In this document: positions 11,934-23,400 of the stretch, in pieces
Position numbering within the stretch: the stretch's first letter is position 1
How the letters are laid out: every line of letters starts with the position of its first letter
Assembly: GCF_019320115.1 (NCBI RefSeq)
Contig: NC_089598.1
Coordinates: 78,742,570-78,806,569 of the forward strand
Source: Miscanthus floridulus
Taxonomy: Eukaryota; Streptophyta; Magnoliopsida; Poales; Poaceae
Reading direction: 5' to 3'
DNA: 64,000 nucleotides
Notes under the pieces: model-generated
Told to the model about the DNA's origin: nothing
What the model saw: the letters and a program-made list of their open reading frames with translations, nothing else
Database searches by the model: none
Translations under genes and position numbers: made by a program

Positions 11934-12410
11934 TGTCGGTTTTGATGACCGGCAACTCATCACAGGGTTACCCGAGACGATGTTCGAAGGGCTTCGACGT
12001 ACGTAGAACTTGACAGTAAACGCAAAGAGACGAATGATTTATACTGGTTCGGGTCCTCTTGTCGAGTAATAGCCTTTACGTCTAGTCGACGTGTAGTCTT
12101 TTGTGTTGGATTGATTGTATGATTGTTACGATTACAAGGAGGTGTGCCATACCTCTCTTTATATAGGGGAGAGGATAAATGCGCGTATCTAGTCCTAGTC
12201 GGTTACAAGAGAAGAGTTCTAGTCCTATTACAGAATCTAGCTTTCATAGTAAATCGACTAAGTTGATCTGAAATAGCTTGAAGTACACGCCACCTTGTCT
12301 CGTGTCCTTCAATAGATTGTGGGCCATCCTAGGGCCCATCCAGGTAGTACCTCCATGGGGAACCTGTAGGACCCTGGTCCGTTAGGTTAGGGTCTCTTCA
12401 TGCTAAGTTT
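11934..12410 (-). mobile_element. 5' LTR of the minus-strand gypsy element
   Basis: The PBS-side end is clear ('...ccgaca' on the minus strand). The outer end is uncertain; around 12395-12411 is likely from the usual distance to the TATA box. No partner LTR is present in the window. Confidence 0.5.
12158..12167 (-). promoter_or_regulatory. LTR TATA box
   Basis: The minus strand reads 'cctatataaag' inside the LTR, followed by a short GA-rich leader. This is the same arrangement as in the LTR of the right-end gypsy element ('ctatataaagg'). Confidence 0.55.
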
Positions 12411-14260
12411 TTTGGTTATGGGGGATTTATCTCCTCCTCCTCTCCGACGACGGCGAGAGAACAGGGTGGAATCATTTTCCCCATGGTGGCTCTATTGAAG
12501 ATGAGGACGACAACTACGGCGTCAGCATCCTCACCGGTATGATGACATTGAGACTTTTATTTTCGGACGGTGACATCAAGGCGGAGATGGTGTTCGCCGC
12601 CATAAAATAAAATTTTCCGGTCTTTTCTCTATTTTATTGTGGTTTTAGATCTGGCCACGATGAAGGACTAGGGAGAATTATTTCAGATCAGTCTTCCTCA
12701 TTTTCGGCAGTAGAAAGAAGAAGGAAGACACCAGAAAGAAGAAGTTTCTCAACTCTGCCTACATGAATATTGACCATCGTTCATTAGGCATATATTTTCA
12801 GACCTTTTACCGAGTGTTTGTCTGTGCGATCATCCATACTGCAAAGCGTCATATATGTTTGGTTTCGAGATATGAAACTATTCACTGTGTGGGTACAATT
12901 TAGATAATCAGTTTTTGAATATTTATGTAATCTAGAGTAATTATAATGTGTTGACGTAACCAGCTATTATCTAATATAATTCTACTTTCAGTGTAAAAAA
13001 AAGACAGTGTTAGGGAAGCCCTCATGACTTACTGTAGGAGCAGCAAAAAAAAAGTTGCAGCTTCCGCTGCAGCGAGCACAGCCAACATTTTCTAGAAAGA
13101 ACAACACACAAAAAGTGCTGTCGCCATCTGTCATAGAACAACACACAAGGGAATAGGACCTCCTATGAAAAAATGGGGTCTCGGCCTCAAAACTTTTGCC
13201 GCTCTAACCATCGTCGACACCGATAATTCTCCATCATTGGAATAGTCGCCTTCAAAAAGTTTGAAGTAGGAAATCTATTTTAAGGCCTCTTTGAAACACA
13301 GAAAATTTACAGATTATTGAATGCCTAAACCTGCGCGAGGAAAAGGGATGTTTGAACGCTCGCATCTCGCAACAAAGGACGCAGATTGACCAAACCAGTA
13401 CCCGTTTGTTTGAGCTTATTTAACTTATATTTTTTCAATTATAAAATAGTATTTTTCTCACGTCAGATCAGTCAACTGTACTCATCGGTGCCCCTCGTCC
13501 TCGTCGAACCCCCAGGCGAACGTATACCGACAAGCAACTCTGGAGGCCAGGAGCTTGTTTTCCCACCGAAACCGTGTGCCGCTTTCCTCCAAATCCAATC
13601 CTCAAGTCCCCTCCCATCTTTGATCTCCTGCCGGCGATAGCCAGGCTACCGCCCCGGCCCGGTTGCCGAGCGAGCTCGGTGTCCATTTGCGATCCACTGC
13701 CATCCGCTGCCACACCCACACCCCAGAGAGCACGTGCTCGCTCGCCCCCGTCTCGTCCTCGCTCGGTCAAGTGACCTGTCGCGCCAATGCAGTGCACTGG
13801 AAAACCCCTGCGTTCTTTCGCCTTATCGTAGATTTCGTGGCCGTGTGGGGGTGCTATGGCCATGTTCACTTTTCTTATAATTCGTATTTTTTAGTTAATT
13901 TTTTTTAATTAAAATAATATTTTTTCGTAATAAATCAACTGCAACTGTATTTTAATTTGCTTTTTCAGCGAAGCCAATCGGGCCTACCGACACCGCGCGG
14001 CGTGCCCAAAAAGCCATGTGCTTGCCTTTGCCTTGTGCAGTTGTGCTGGTACCAGTACAGCAGTACTACGGCTCCGTTGCTTGCTTGCCTCCGCACCGCA
14101 CCTTCAACCTTCGAAATAGTGTAGAAGATGTTTTCTTTACAAGCATTTTCCAGTGTTTTGTTTTACACTTGTCTCCAGGTCATGATGTGCTCTGTACCCC
14201 ACACACACGAACTGAGAAACAAAACAGAAAGGACAATGTGAGAATCTGCTGTGAAAAAAG

Positions 14261-14453
14261 GGCCCCGTTTAGTTCGCCCGATCCGGCGACGTCTGAAACA
14301 CTGTAGGCTCAAAACGTTCGTCTCGCAAAGTACAACCAAACTGTGCAATTAGTTTTTGATTTCGTCAATATTTAGTACTCCATACATGTACCGCAAATTT
14401 GATGTGACAGGGAATCTTCTTTTTATATAGTATCAAAATTTGGAATTGGGGCC
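14261..14453. mobile_element. MITE
   Basis: The stretch has GGCCCC at its left and GGGGCC at its right end, with inner pieces 'gtttagttcg', 'aactgtgcaattagttttt', 'tcgcaaag' and 'gatgtgacagggaatc'. These are reverse-oriented versions of a very common grass MITE. It has no coding capacity. A clear target duplication was not found. Confidence 0.6.
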
Positions 14454-14665
14454 AACCAGCAAGATGGTTTTTTTTGGAAGAATGTTGTGCCCACGTCGAA
14501 ATGTACTATACAGACGTTACTCGGTGTTTTCAACTACTACTCGTACCACGAAACGATAGGCTGGGCCGAGGTCTGAGAGATTCCAAAGAAATGATTTCGC
14601 GGTACGGTAATAATTGAGATCTTCTTTTGTCCTTGGGAGAAGGGTGTGTGTTCGATGACGGTTAC

Positions 14666-14904
14666 GCCTGGTTTAGTTCCACCTTAAATTCTTAAAAAAG
14701 TGCTACAATACCTATCACATCGAATGTTTACGGTCTATATATAAAGCATTAAATGTAGATAAAAAAAACTAATTGCACAGTTTAGTAAGAAATTACGAGA
14801 TGAACGTTTTGATCCTAATTAGTCTATGTTTAAACACTAATTACCAAATAAAAACGAAAATGCTACAGTAGCCCCAAATCTCAACTTGCTGAAACTAAAC
14901 ACGG
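14666..14904. mobile_element. MITE of the same family, opposite orientation
   Basis: It runs from 'gcctggtttagttcc' to 'gaaactaaacacgga', so the ends are inverted repeats of each other. Inside are 'attaaatgtagataaaa', 'aactaattgcacagttta' and 'aatgctacagtagcccca', the standard core of this family. It lies 0.2 kb from the first copy. Confidence 0.65.
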
Positions 14905-15012
14905 ATTTACTATCCCATGACAGGAGCCCAGAAGAGTTGCTCGTTGTCTTCTTGTTCACCGATCACCAGCTCGACGAGTGACAGTACGTGCTCGGCTGGG
15001 CACGTGACGTGC

Positions 15013-15053
15013 CCATCCCCATCCCCATCCCCATCCCCATCCCCATCCATCCG
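15013..15053. repeat. (CCATCC)n-type microsatellite
   Basis: Six to seven copies of a 6-bp unit 'ccccat' run without interruption and end in 'ccatcc'. It is translated only in shadow ORFs. Confidence 0.9.
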
Positions 15054-15237
15054 TCGTCCGTCACTTCGACTATTCCACGAGCACGAGGTACTCGTACTCT
15101 ATTGGTGCACCGGCAGGAAGCCAGGAAAGAGAGGCCGTCTGCTACTCTGCTCTGCAGACACCGGCAGGCAGGCAGGCAAGGCAGGGGGAGGCTACTGGCA
15201 TAGCCTTGCACCGCAATGTAACCGCTGTACTCTAGTA

Positions 15238-15246
15238 CTCCTACAA
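15238..15246. repeat. Left target-site duplication of MULE 1
   Basis: The 9-bp word 'ctcctacaa' occurs directly before the left TIR and again directly after the right TIR. Nine bp is the usual target duplication length for Mutator-like elements. Confidence 0.85.
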
Positions 15247-15490
15247 GATTTTTTTTAATTTTAATACTTTTTATAATTTTAAATTTAACATTTTTTTTAA
15301 AACTAACACTTTTGATCGCGCGCCAATGTCATGGTACGGCCAAAAGCCTGTACCGTACCATACATGGTGGCACGGCAGAGGCTGCCGTGGCGATGACCGA
15401 AAAGGTTGTCGGTTGACGTGGCAGGGTCTGCCGCGCCATTCGACAGTGCCACGCTATGAAGCATGGCGTGTCAGGGCCAGATAAATATCA
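15247..15490 (+). repeat. MULE 1 left TIR
   Basis: It is the inverted counterpart of the right TIR: an AT-rich outer 60 bp, then a GC-rich block containing several 'catgg(c/t)(g/a)cgg' words. After the TIR come a GC-rich stretch up to about 15.56 kb and then AT-rich 'gatttaggatagttagt' repeats to 15.9 kb, a layout shared with the left side of MULE 2. Confidence 0.75.
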
Positions 15491-16096
15491 CGAGCGAACC
15501 CGCCTGCCCGCCCGCACGCCATCCCGCCCACCCGCCCGCCGCCGCGCTCCTACCAAGGTACCTCCCTATCGATTTCATGGCGTGTCGAGGCCACCCGCTC
15601 CTACCAAGGTACCTCCCTATCGATTTCATGCTATTTTGATTATTATTGATTTAGGATAATTAGTGATTTAGGATAGTTATGGTTTTACCATTGTTATTGA
15701 TTTATGATAGTTAGTGATTTAGGATAGTTAGTGATTTATGATAGTTAGGTTAGTGAATTTATTTGTGATTTAGGTAGGTAGTTTTTAGGTGTGAGGTTGT
15801 GTGTTGTAGTATAGTTTGGATAGTTAGGTATTTACTATTTAGTTTATAGTTAGTTGTTTAGTTATTTAGTTTTTAGGTTTGAGGTTGTGTGTTGTAGTAT
15901 GAAGTTTTGTCAAATGCTTATATTTCTAGTGAAGTTGTTTAATATGTCTGTTAATGTTACTTTAAATATATACATGTGCTTCATATTGTGTTCGTATTAC
16001 ATAATAAGTAGTTTACATTTTATAATGTTATATAATGTTAATTTGAATTTTGTTAATTTGAATACTCTAACCCTTTATTTATCAATTTGTAACAAG

Positions 16097-18727
16097 ATGG
16101 CCCCTCCCACACAGCACTCGTTGTACCCTATTTTTGAGGTGGAGTACGACGACCAACACCGAGCACACATCTTGAGTGATAACGACGTAGAGGTGGCCTT
16201 GCCTCCTTTGAGGCCCCGCACGCACACCAGGGCGTACCAGTGGGACGAGCGTTACGCGTCGTACATACGGCGTGCCGGTTTCCTCGAGCTTGTCCGTGTT
16301 GTCAACTACGGTCTTCTGCCCCTTGACCCAGCACTACTTACTGCAGATGTAGACAGGTGCGAGTGCTTTATTTGTACGTAAACATTCTTGTAACAAATTT
16401 GAGGCAACTAATAGTCGTTCTATTCTTTTAACAGGTGGAGACCTAAGACCCACACGTTCTACCTACCTTGTGGCGAGATGACCTTGACCATGCAGGACGT
16501 GAAGGCTATTTTTGGCCTTTAGTTGGGGGTACTTTCAGTGATAGGGATAGTTGACAACGATCACTGGAGGGTGCTGGTGGCTCAGTTTACTGGCTTTCTT
16601 CCACCGGACGACGAGGCTTCCAAGAAAAATAAGTGAGAAATTCGAGGCTATTTAATATTTGCATTGCTTTTCTACAGCCATCGGGTCTCATTTTCTTTGG
16701 TCAATTTTAGGAAAAGTTCCGGTGTTTTATAGCGCTTTGATTACTTGGACCCATAGGCTGAGGAGGCTTAGATCGACAGGTTCGCTCGAGTGTGGCTCTG
16801 AAACTTTCTTGGTGCTTTCCTCTTCCCAGACGCCTAGGGCAACACCATCAGCTGGATCTTCCTTGACATACTACGCTAGCCGTGGAAGAACATAGCGGCA
16901 TACAGGGCAGCGTAGTCCTGGCATGGACGTATCGACAACTATGTGTTGCCTGTCATCGCACCTCAGGGTATGCGAACCTTGGGGGTTACTCGTATCTACT
17001 CCAGGTTTGGTGTTGGGAACGATGACCCATTGGGAGGCCCCTTAATACTGGTTTACCAGTGAGTACTTCGATTCATTATATTCTTCGATATGGTTACATA
17101 TGATGAGTTTATTAATGGCTAATTCATTATCGTGTTCAATGCAGCAATGGAATGGCAGGATACACTCCCTACAGATCTATATATCTAGACGGAATCAGAG
17201 TTAGTTAGAGGGAATCCGATGCGCAAGTACAGAGAGTACATGGACGGTCTCGATGTCCTGACATAGCACCATGTTACGCTCTCTTTACTATCATACCTGT
17301 GTCTTGTTCGATGTACACTATATCACAGCCTAACTCAATTACGAAATGTTCAGGTGCATTGGTGTCCTTGGAATGCTCCGGAGCTCTACTACTATCTCAG
17401 TCCTGTCACTAGGGACGAGTCAGAGGAGTATCGCTGCAACGTCCCTCTTATTTTCTTCCACGTGGTTGAGATTCACTTGCCCATCAGGGTCTACAGACAG
17501 TTTAGAAAAATAACAGGCTGTCCACCACCGCTTTACTCCACCAACCAAGGAGTGCATGGGTGCATTATTGATTAATAACAAAGCTACAATTCAGAGGTGT
17601 GTGTGGTACAACTAACATCGTTTTATTGCAGGTATGACCGTAGGAAGAGGTACAAGACCAAGGATTGGCGTGTGACACACAACGCGCACATCCACTTGTG
17701 GGAGACCAGGGAATGGCAGTCGGTCCATGCGGGTCCTCCACATGACCAACACACCTTCGATGAGTACCTACGGTGTCTTCACAGGTCTATGAGGACACAT
17801 ATCAAGCCCCCGTATACTGAGGAGGCGATTGATGAGTACTCAGAGGAAGATATGATCGAAGATATGTACGACATTGCCCCTAGAGAGGATACACAGCTAT
17901 AGAGAGCCCCGCTACAAAGATACATGGTAAGATACTTGAATTGTACAATTTGTTATCCATTTGGTATTAAGTATGTATACTAAAACTGTTCAACCATGTT
18001 TCTGTACCCAGGGTGACACAATTGTCGAGGCTATCCAACGAAGCAGCGTTCTAGCTTCACGAGTCTAGAGGGCAGGGGCCAGGCGTTCTCGAGGCTTTTG
18101 TGTTTGTCCGTTCCAAAAATGTTTCTTTAGTGTATATGCATTTGGGAATTGCACTAACTTTAACGTCTATTTATGTAGAAGGTGCAGAAGAGCTGCAGGA
18201 AGCTAGCTCAAAAGCTGAACTGCATGGATACTCCTTATGAGGAACCGCCACTCCCAGCGTAGTCGGGTGGCACGTCTTCAGCCTCTTGGAGGACACCAAC
18301 CAGCTCTTCTCAACCGGTGATAGGTGCCACTTCCACGGTGCATACACCACCACATCATAGCGCTAGAAAGGACCCTGCAACTGAGGACGATGATGACGAC
18401 GATGACCCCCTAGGCTTCTGCACACAGCATGACTAGTGGGATGATTGGCCACAGGACAAGATCAGCATGTCTCAGCTAGGTGGTGCCCCGCTTGGTACCC
18501 AAAGAGCCTCACAGGTACTAACAAATGTAGCTTCTTTAAATACATAGGCAACATGAACTAACGATCATAAAGAATTCTAAGTAATCGTGCATATCATATA
18601 CTTACAGGGTACATGTCGTACACACCGACGACGTGACCACACCGACGTTGGCTACACTCCTAATGTGTTGCCAACAAATCTAAAGAGACAGAGGCGTCCG
18701 AAGGATCCTTACACTCCTGGGTCTTAG
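16097..18727 (+). pseudogene. Plant mobile domain gene of MULE 1 (MAIN/PP7-long-form-like)
   Basis: Exon 1 starts 'MAPPTQHSLYPIFEVEYDD' and ends at 'TADVD', with a GT donor. The intron is 78 bp and exon 2 starts with 'RWRPKTHTFYLPCGEMTLT', followed by 'MQDVKAIFGL'; splice phase and AG acceptor fit. Further PMD blocks follow: 'FLGAFLFPDA', 'YSYLLQVWCWER', 'GRPLNTGLP', 'VHWCPWNAPELYYYLSP', 'VYRQFRKITGCPPPLY' and 'DRRKRYKTKDWRVTH'. A basic tail 'LKRQRRPKDPYTPGS' ends the gene. PMD proteins are related to the N-terminal part of the PP7 'long form' and to MAIN/MAIL1. Stops and frame shifts occur in the middle exons, so this copy is broken. It is a different PMD subfamily from the one in the LTR retrotransposon at 3-8 kb. 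Confidence 0.8.
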
Positions 18728-19250
18728 TTGGTTAGGTCGAATCAATATTGGTGTCTGAAACTTGCAGGCTTAGTTGGTTATGTTATGTCGAACTTATGTC
18801 AAACCAATGAATATGTTATGTGGCAGCTTGTCAACTTACGCACGAATTTTATTTATTTGCTTCATATTCGTTTCAATGCGTCGTGGCAGCACTGCCAGCG
18901 AGTTTAAGTAGCAACTAGTTCAGGAAGCGATAGTCCCGGGGTATCGCAACCCGGGGTCCATGGTCGTGTCGCTGCCGATCCTACAATATTGGGCGAAAAA
19001 GCCAAAAAAATAAGTTCCCTTAAAAAATATTCGTTTCAATCTAATCCAATTTTTCATAATCGATTAGTTAACATGGTGGTTAACCATATTATGAAAGACA
19101 AAAAAAATCATTGGCTTATAAAATTCTCTATTCGGCCTTGAAAAAGATTCAACAAAAGACAAAAATAAATCTACTATTGGTTTTACGTCAAGCAATACCT
19201 AGAGTAACTCCCACTATCAGCGTGGAAAGTTCCTATTAAACCGTCCAGGT
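18728..19250 (+). other. MULE 1 PMD 3' region, non-coding
   Basis: Contains the likely 3' UTR ('gtcgaacttatgtcaaac', 'gttatgtggca' and 'ttcatattcgtttcaat' also occur behind the PMD remnant of MULE 2). AT-rich spacer with no ORF follows up to the right TIR. Confidence 0.55.
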
Positions 19251-19257
19251 ACCGCCG

Positions 19258-19502
19258 CACCATGCTCCATGGCGCGGCGTTGCCGCACCAAGATGGGTGG
19301 CACGGCAGACCCTACCACGTCAACCGTCGACCTTTTCGGTCATCGCCATGTCAGCCCTCTGCCACGCCACCATGCATGGCGCCGTAGAGGCTTTTGGCCG
19401 CGCCATGGCAATAGGCGTGGCCAAAAGTGTTAGTTTTGAAAAAAAAACAGACGGTATTAGATTTAAAATTAGTTTTCAAAAAGTGTTAAAATTAAAAAAA
19501 AT
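19258..19502 (-). repeat. MULE 1 right TIR
   Basis: Inverted copy of the left TIR. It ends '...gttaaaattaaaaaaaat' and is followed at once by the second 9-bp 'ctcctacaa'. GC-rich inner part; ORFs across it are not real genes. Confidence 0.8.
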
Positions 19503-19511
19503 CTCCTACAA
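19503..19511. repeat. Right target-site duplication of MULE 1
   Basis: Perfect copy of the 9-bp word found before the left TIR. Confidence 0.85.
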
Positions 19512-19599
19512 CTGCTTTGCAGGACACCTCGCAAGTTCCGGTGGCCGAACTGTGATTCTGCGAAACCAGAGTTCTCACTTCTCATACCGTGCATCCATG

Positions 19600-19885
19600 A
19601 ATTTTTTTAATTTTAACACTTTTTGTAAACTAGTTTTGAATCTAACACTATTGTTTTTTTTTCCAAAACTAACACATTTGGTCGTGCCTATTGCCATGGC
19701 ACGGCGAAATACCTATGTCGCGCCATGCATGGTGGCGCGGCGGGTGGCTGATGTGGCGACGACCCGAAAGGCTTACCGGCTGATGTGGCAGGGCCTGCCG
19801 CACCACCGATCTTGGTGCGGTAGTGCCACGCCCTGATCCGTGGCGCAACAGAGCCTAATAAAAGCCCCGTGGCCAGTCCTGCCTG
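19600..19885 (+). repeat. MULE 2 left TIR
   Basis: AT-rich end, 'ccaaaactaacacatttgg', then GC-rich sequence with 'ggtggctgatgtggcgacga' and 'gcttaccggctgatgtggca' that matches the right TIR in reverse. The GC-rich 0.3 kb after it (to about 20.17 kb) gives many long overlapping ORFs on both strands that are composition artefacts. AT-rich 'gttagtatagtaagttagt' repeats then lead to the transposase start. Confidence 0.75.
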
Positions 19886-20486
19886 CCCGAGCAGCAAGGC
19901 CGCCTGCCCACGGCCACCCGCGCCCACGCCCACCCACACAGGTTGCCGGCAGGGCCTGTCCGCCGTTGAGCACGCCGGCCGCTGGACGCCCGTTGCACCC
20001 CCACGCTCGCACGCCGGCTCGCCACACCCTCCAGCACTCCATGGCCGCCGGCCAGCCACTGCGTTCGGCGCGCCCGCATGTCGGCGCGCCACCCCCTCCG
20101 GCCACGCACGGCGGGTGGCCGCCGCGCCCGCCGAGGCCAGCGCCCGTGCCTCCCGGTCCGGTCTAGCGCGCCACCGCCATCGAGGACAAGCACCGCAACC
20201 GCGAGGTATTCCCCTAGTGTATTTGTTGATTGAGTCAATATTGTTAGTATAGTAAGTTAGTAAAATAAATAAAGTTAGTATAATTAGTAAAGTATAGTTA
20301 GTAAAGTTAGTTAGTTTAGTTGGTATAGGTAATATAGTAAGTTAGTATAGGTAGTTTAGTTAATACAGTTAGTGAGTCTAGTTATACATTGGATTTAGTC
20401 TAATTAGTTGTTGTAGTTAGCCTTATATAGATGTTAATATTAGATTATTTAGTATAGTTATAGTTAGAATATGTATTAATATTACT

Positions 20487-23400
20487 ATGGACATTACGTA
20501 CGATGATTTCGACGACTCGATGGAGTTTCTTGAAATGCTTTTGCAGATGGATTGTTGTGTTAGAGTTTTATACGAAGGAAGTGTTAGGAGAGAAGATGGT
20601 ATGTTTAAGGATATGGAAGAAGAATTGGAATAGTTTGATGAACCTCCTAGCTTCAACGATCTTTGTGTCCGTTTGAATGCAAAGTTTGGCGGTGATTTCA
20701 CACTGAAGGGGAGATTTGATACTAGGAAGACTAGGGCATACTATGTCCTTATGCCCTTGCATGACCCGGCTCACTGGTCCCGCTATACTAGGGTGCTCCA
20801 AGGTTCCAATGTGCCCATGGTTGAGGTGGTGGTGGAGAATGGGTATAGGATGCAGGGTGTTTAGGATGGTCCGTCCATTGATGGTTTTGGAGGCAATGAA
20901 CAAGAATTAGGGGTTGAAGAGGAAGCAACTCAGGATAACATGGATTTGGACGGTCAGTTGATGTAGGAGCAGTTTCATTCAACTACAGTAGGCTGTATAA
21001 GCAATGACTTCAATATGAATGAGTTCAAACGGTGAAAGCATCTAGGCCCCTTGTTGGGTTTTGGTGATTAATGATAATACAAGATTACTATGACTAACGT
21101 GTGTTTTGCAGAGGCAATTAAGTTAGGTCATAGTAATGGAGATCAATTAGGCAATCAAGGTTGTCATGCCCCTACGATGAAAATCGTTTCGGTTTTCAAA
21201 GGATGGACGACAAGGTTAAGGATGACAAGTTCTAAGTGTCGATTGGAGTTGGAGTGACACTTAGAGTAGTTTAGGACTTTATTTTTCCTTTGGCCGTACT
21301 ATTAAGGGGGGTATGGATGGGTAGCTTGACCTAGATGAGTCTAGTGAGTTAGGTGTAGTGCACACTTGTTAAAACTAGCACTAGGTAGCTCCACAATAGC
21401 CCTATGATCCTATGGAGCAAACTTCATTCACATATGTTCAAGAGTTGGAAGTGAATGGAGGGTCAAATGCTAACTAGACGCTGGCTCCGGTGCGACCGGA
21501 CGTTGGCCGCAGGGTCCATTCAGTACATTTGATCAAGGAGATTGCGTTCGGTGCGACCGAACGTTAGAGTGGTCAAGTGACCGGACGCTGAGAGGCAACA
21601 TCTGGTCAACTCCAGTAAGGTTCTAGAGAAGGAATTCTACGACCGGACGCAACCGGTCAATACTGACCGGACCCTGAGGATCCAGCGTCCGGTCGAGTAC
21701 AGTAAGCATCCAGTGAGGGTTTAATGCGATTGGACGTGTCCAGTCAGTGGTGATCGGGCCCTGATAGCGTCTGATCAACACTTAAACATTGGTGTGCGGG
21801 TTGAACTGACCGGAGCGTCCGGTCAACATGATCGGAGCATTCGGTCACCCCGCAGAGACACATAACGGTTCATTTTTTAGGCTGCCTTATAAATAGAAGC
21901 TCCACCCATGTGTGGAGTTACTTTTGCTCATTCCAACAGCTGAGAAACACGTTTGTGAGTACCAAGAAGAGCAAGGTCCTAGTGAGGTGATTAAGATTTG
22001 AGAATCCAAGAGAGTAGCCTCATTAGTGAATCAAGAGTAGCAAAGTGTGCATCCACCGTTCTCATTAGGCTTCGCGTGGTCAAGTGAGAGTTCGTGCTTG
22101 TTACTCTTGGTGATCACCATCACCTAGATGGCTTGGTGGTGATTGGGAGCTTAGTGATCACCTGGAAGAGCTTGTGGGTGACCCAACTCAAGTTGTGAGT
22201 GGTTTTAGGTGATTCGCCGCGACGGAGTGTCGAAGAATCAACCCGTAGAGAGCACTTGATCCTTGCATGGATCAAGGGGGTGCTACACCCTTGCACGGGT
22301 GCTCCAACGAGGGACAAGTGGGGAGTGGCGACTCTCTGATACCTCAGCAAAACATCGCCGTGTTCCTCTCTCTCAATTTACTTTGAGCATTTACTTTGAG
22401 CAATTCAATACTTGTTCTTACATTCATAGAATTGCCATGCTAGAGTAAGTTTGGAACATAGGTTGCAAGTCCTTTGTGCGTTAGATTATTAGAAACACTT
22501 TTGTAGGCACAAGGGGTTAATTGGGCTAACCGTAGGATTTAATTATTGCAAGAAAATTTAGAATTAGCCCAATTCACCCCCCCCCTCTTAGGCATCTTGA
22601 TCCTTTCAAACAGGAAGAGGAGGAGGACAGGATCGGTGATGTAGTTAGCAGTGATTCAGACGATTCTGATGATGTCCAAGGAGGTACAGATGCTATGCCA
22701 ACACCGGTTGATGCCATGCCAGTACCGGTTCATGCTATGCCATTACCAGTACCAACTGAGGTACTTCATGCTATGCCGACTCAGGGTAGACTAGTCACAG
22801 ATTTGCCAGAGGGTGGTACCCTCTATGATTCATGGGGTAGAATAGGAGGCACTTCACAGTATGTTCCACCACCACCTTTCACAGCGACTGAGCTTGAGCA
22901 ACTAAGGTCGATGAATGTACCTTTCAGGGGCATTTCAAACTATAGGGATGTCAGCATGACCAATATGGTAGTTTGTGACATCGGTCTCCAGATGTGTAGG
23001 AAATCATTATATGACCATAAGAAAGAAACCCTTAGGAAGAGGATGATAATCAATACAATGTCAAAGATGAAGCTCTTTCTTCAAGACCATCCTGTATATC
23101 ACCATAGGCCGTACACTGTTACTCATTCGGACCAGGAGTTGAGGTACCACGTGATATGCAAAAATGGTTGTATGTGGAGGTTAAATGCACGAAAGAGATA
23201 GAGTGATGGCAAGTGGAGGATAAGTAAAGTTGTCAAACCCCATACTTGCCTATCAAATAGGGGGAAGGAAAATCATCAGCAGCTTACTACATGTTACCTT
23301 GTCCGTCGTATATTGGGGCTCGTTGATGACAATAACGACATTTTGGTGTCTTCTTTACAACAGTCCATATCTAGATTCGTTAAGTACGATGTAAAGTATG

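Larger units (their letters stand above)
9696..12410 (-). mobile_element. 5' part of a minus-strand Ty3/gypsy (Tat-like) element: gag, PBS, LTR
   Basis: On the minus strand the order is LTR, primer-binding site, gag, as expected for the 5' end of a gypsy element. Gag breaks off where the LTR of the PMD-carrying retrotransposon begins, so pol should lie beyond that insertion or be lost. Gag and PBS resemble those of the plus-strand gypsy element at the right end of the window, so the two are related families. Confidence 0.7.
12411..15237. other. Non-coding spacer with MITE-like debris, no supported gene
   Basis: ORFs here are short, overlap on both strands and show no domain. A GC-rich island around 13.48-13.83 kb could be a gene remnant, but I recognise nothing in it. 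Short AT-rich pieces with 'atagtatttttctc'-type cores (near 13.44 kb and 13.9 kb) look like fragments of a hAT-type grass MITE. Two better-preserved MITEs and a microsatellite are listed separately. Confidence 0.5.
15247..19502 (+). mobile_element. MULE 1: Mutator-like element carrying a PMD gene, no transposase
   Basis: About 4.26 kb, bounded by inverted repeats of about 245 bp. Both begin 'attttttttaattttaa', pass through 'actaacacttttg' and then a GC-rich block with 'gatgaccgaaaaggt' and 'gttgacgtgg'. I estimate three quarters identity by eye. A perfect 9-bp target duplication flanks it. The only gene inside is the PMD gene, so it must be mobilised by another element's transposase. MULE 2, 100 bp to the right, has similar TIRs and the same PMD leader and 3' region and is the obvious relative. 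Confidence 0.85.

Noticed and set aside
13468..13908. GC-rich island with ORFs in four frames
   Set aside because: It could be a gene remnant or promoter, but no frame gives a recognisable protein and no splice or start context stands out.
19688..20252. Several ORFs of 108-134 codons on both strands beside the MULE 2 left TIR
   Set aside because: GC-rich subterminal sequence opens all frames at once; no motif, and the same region of MULE 1 is not conserved as protein.
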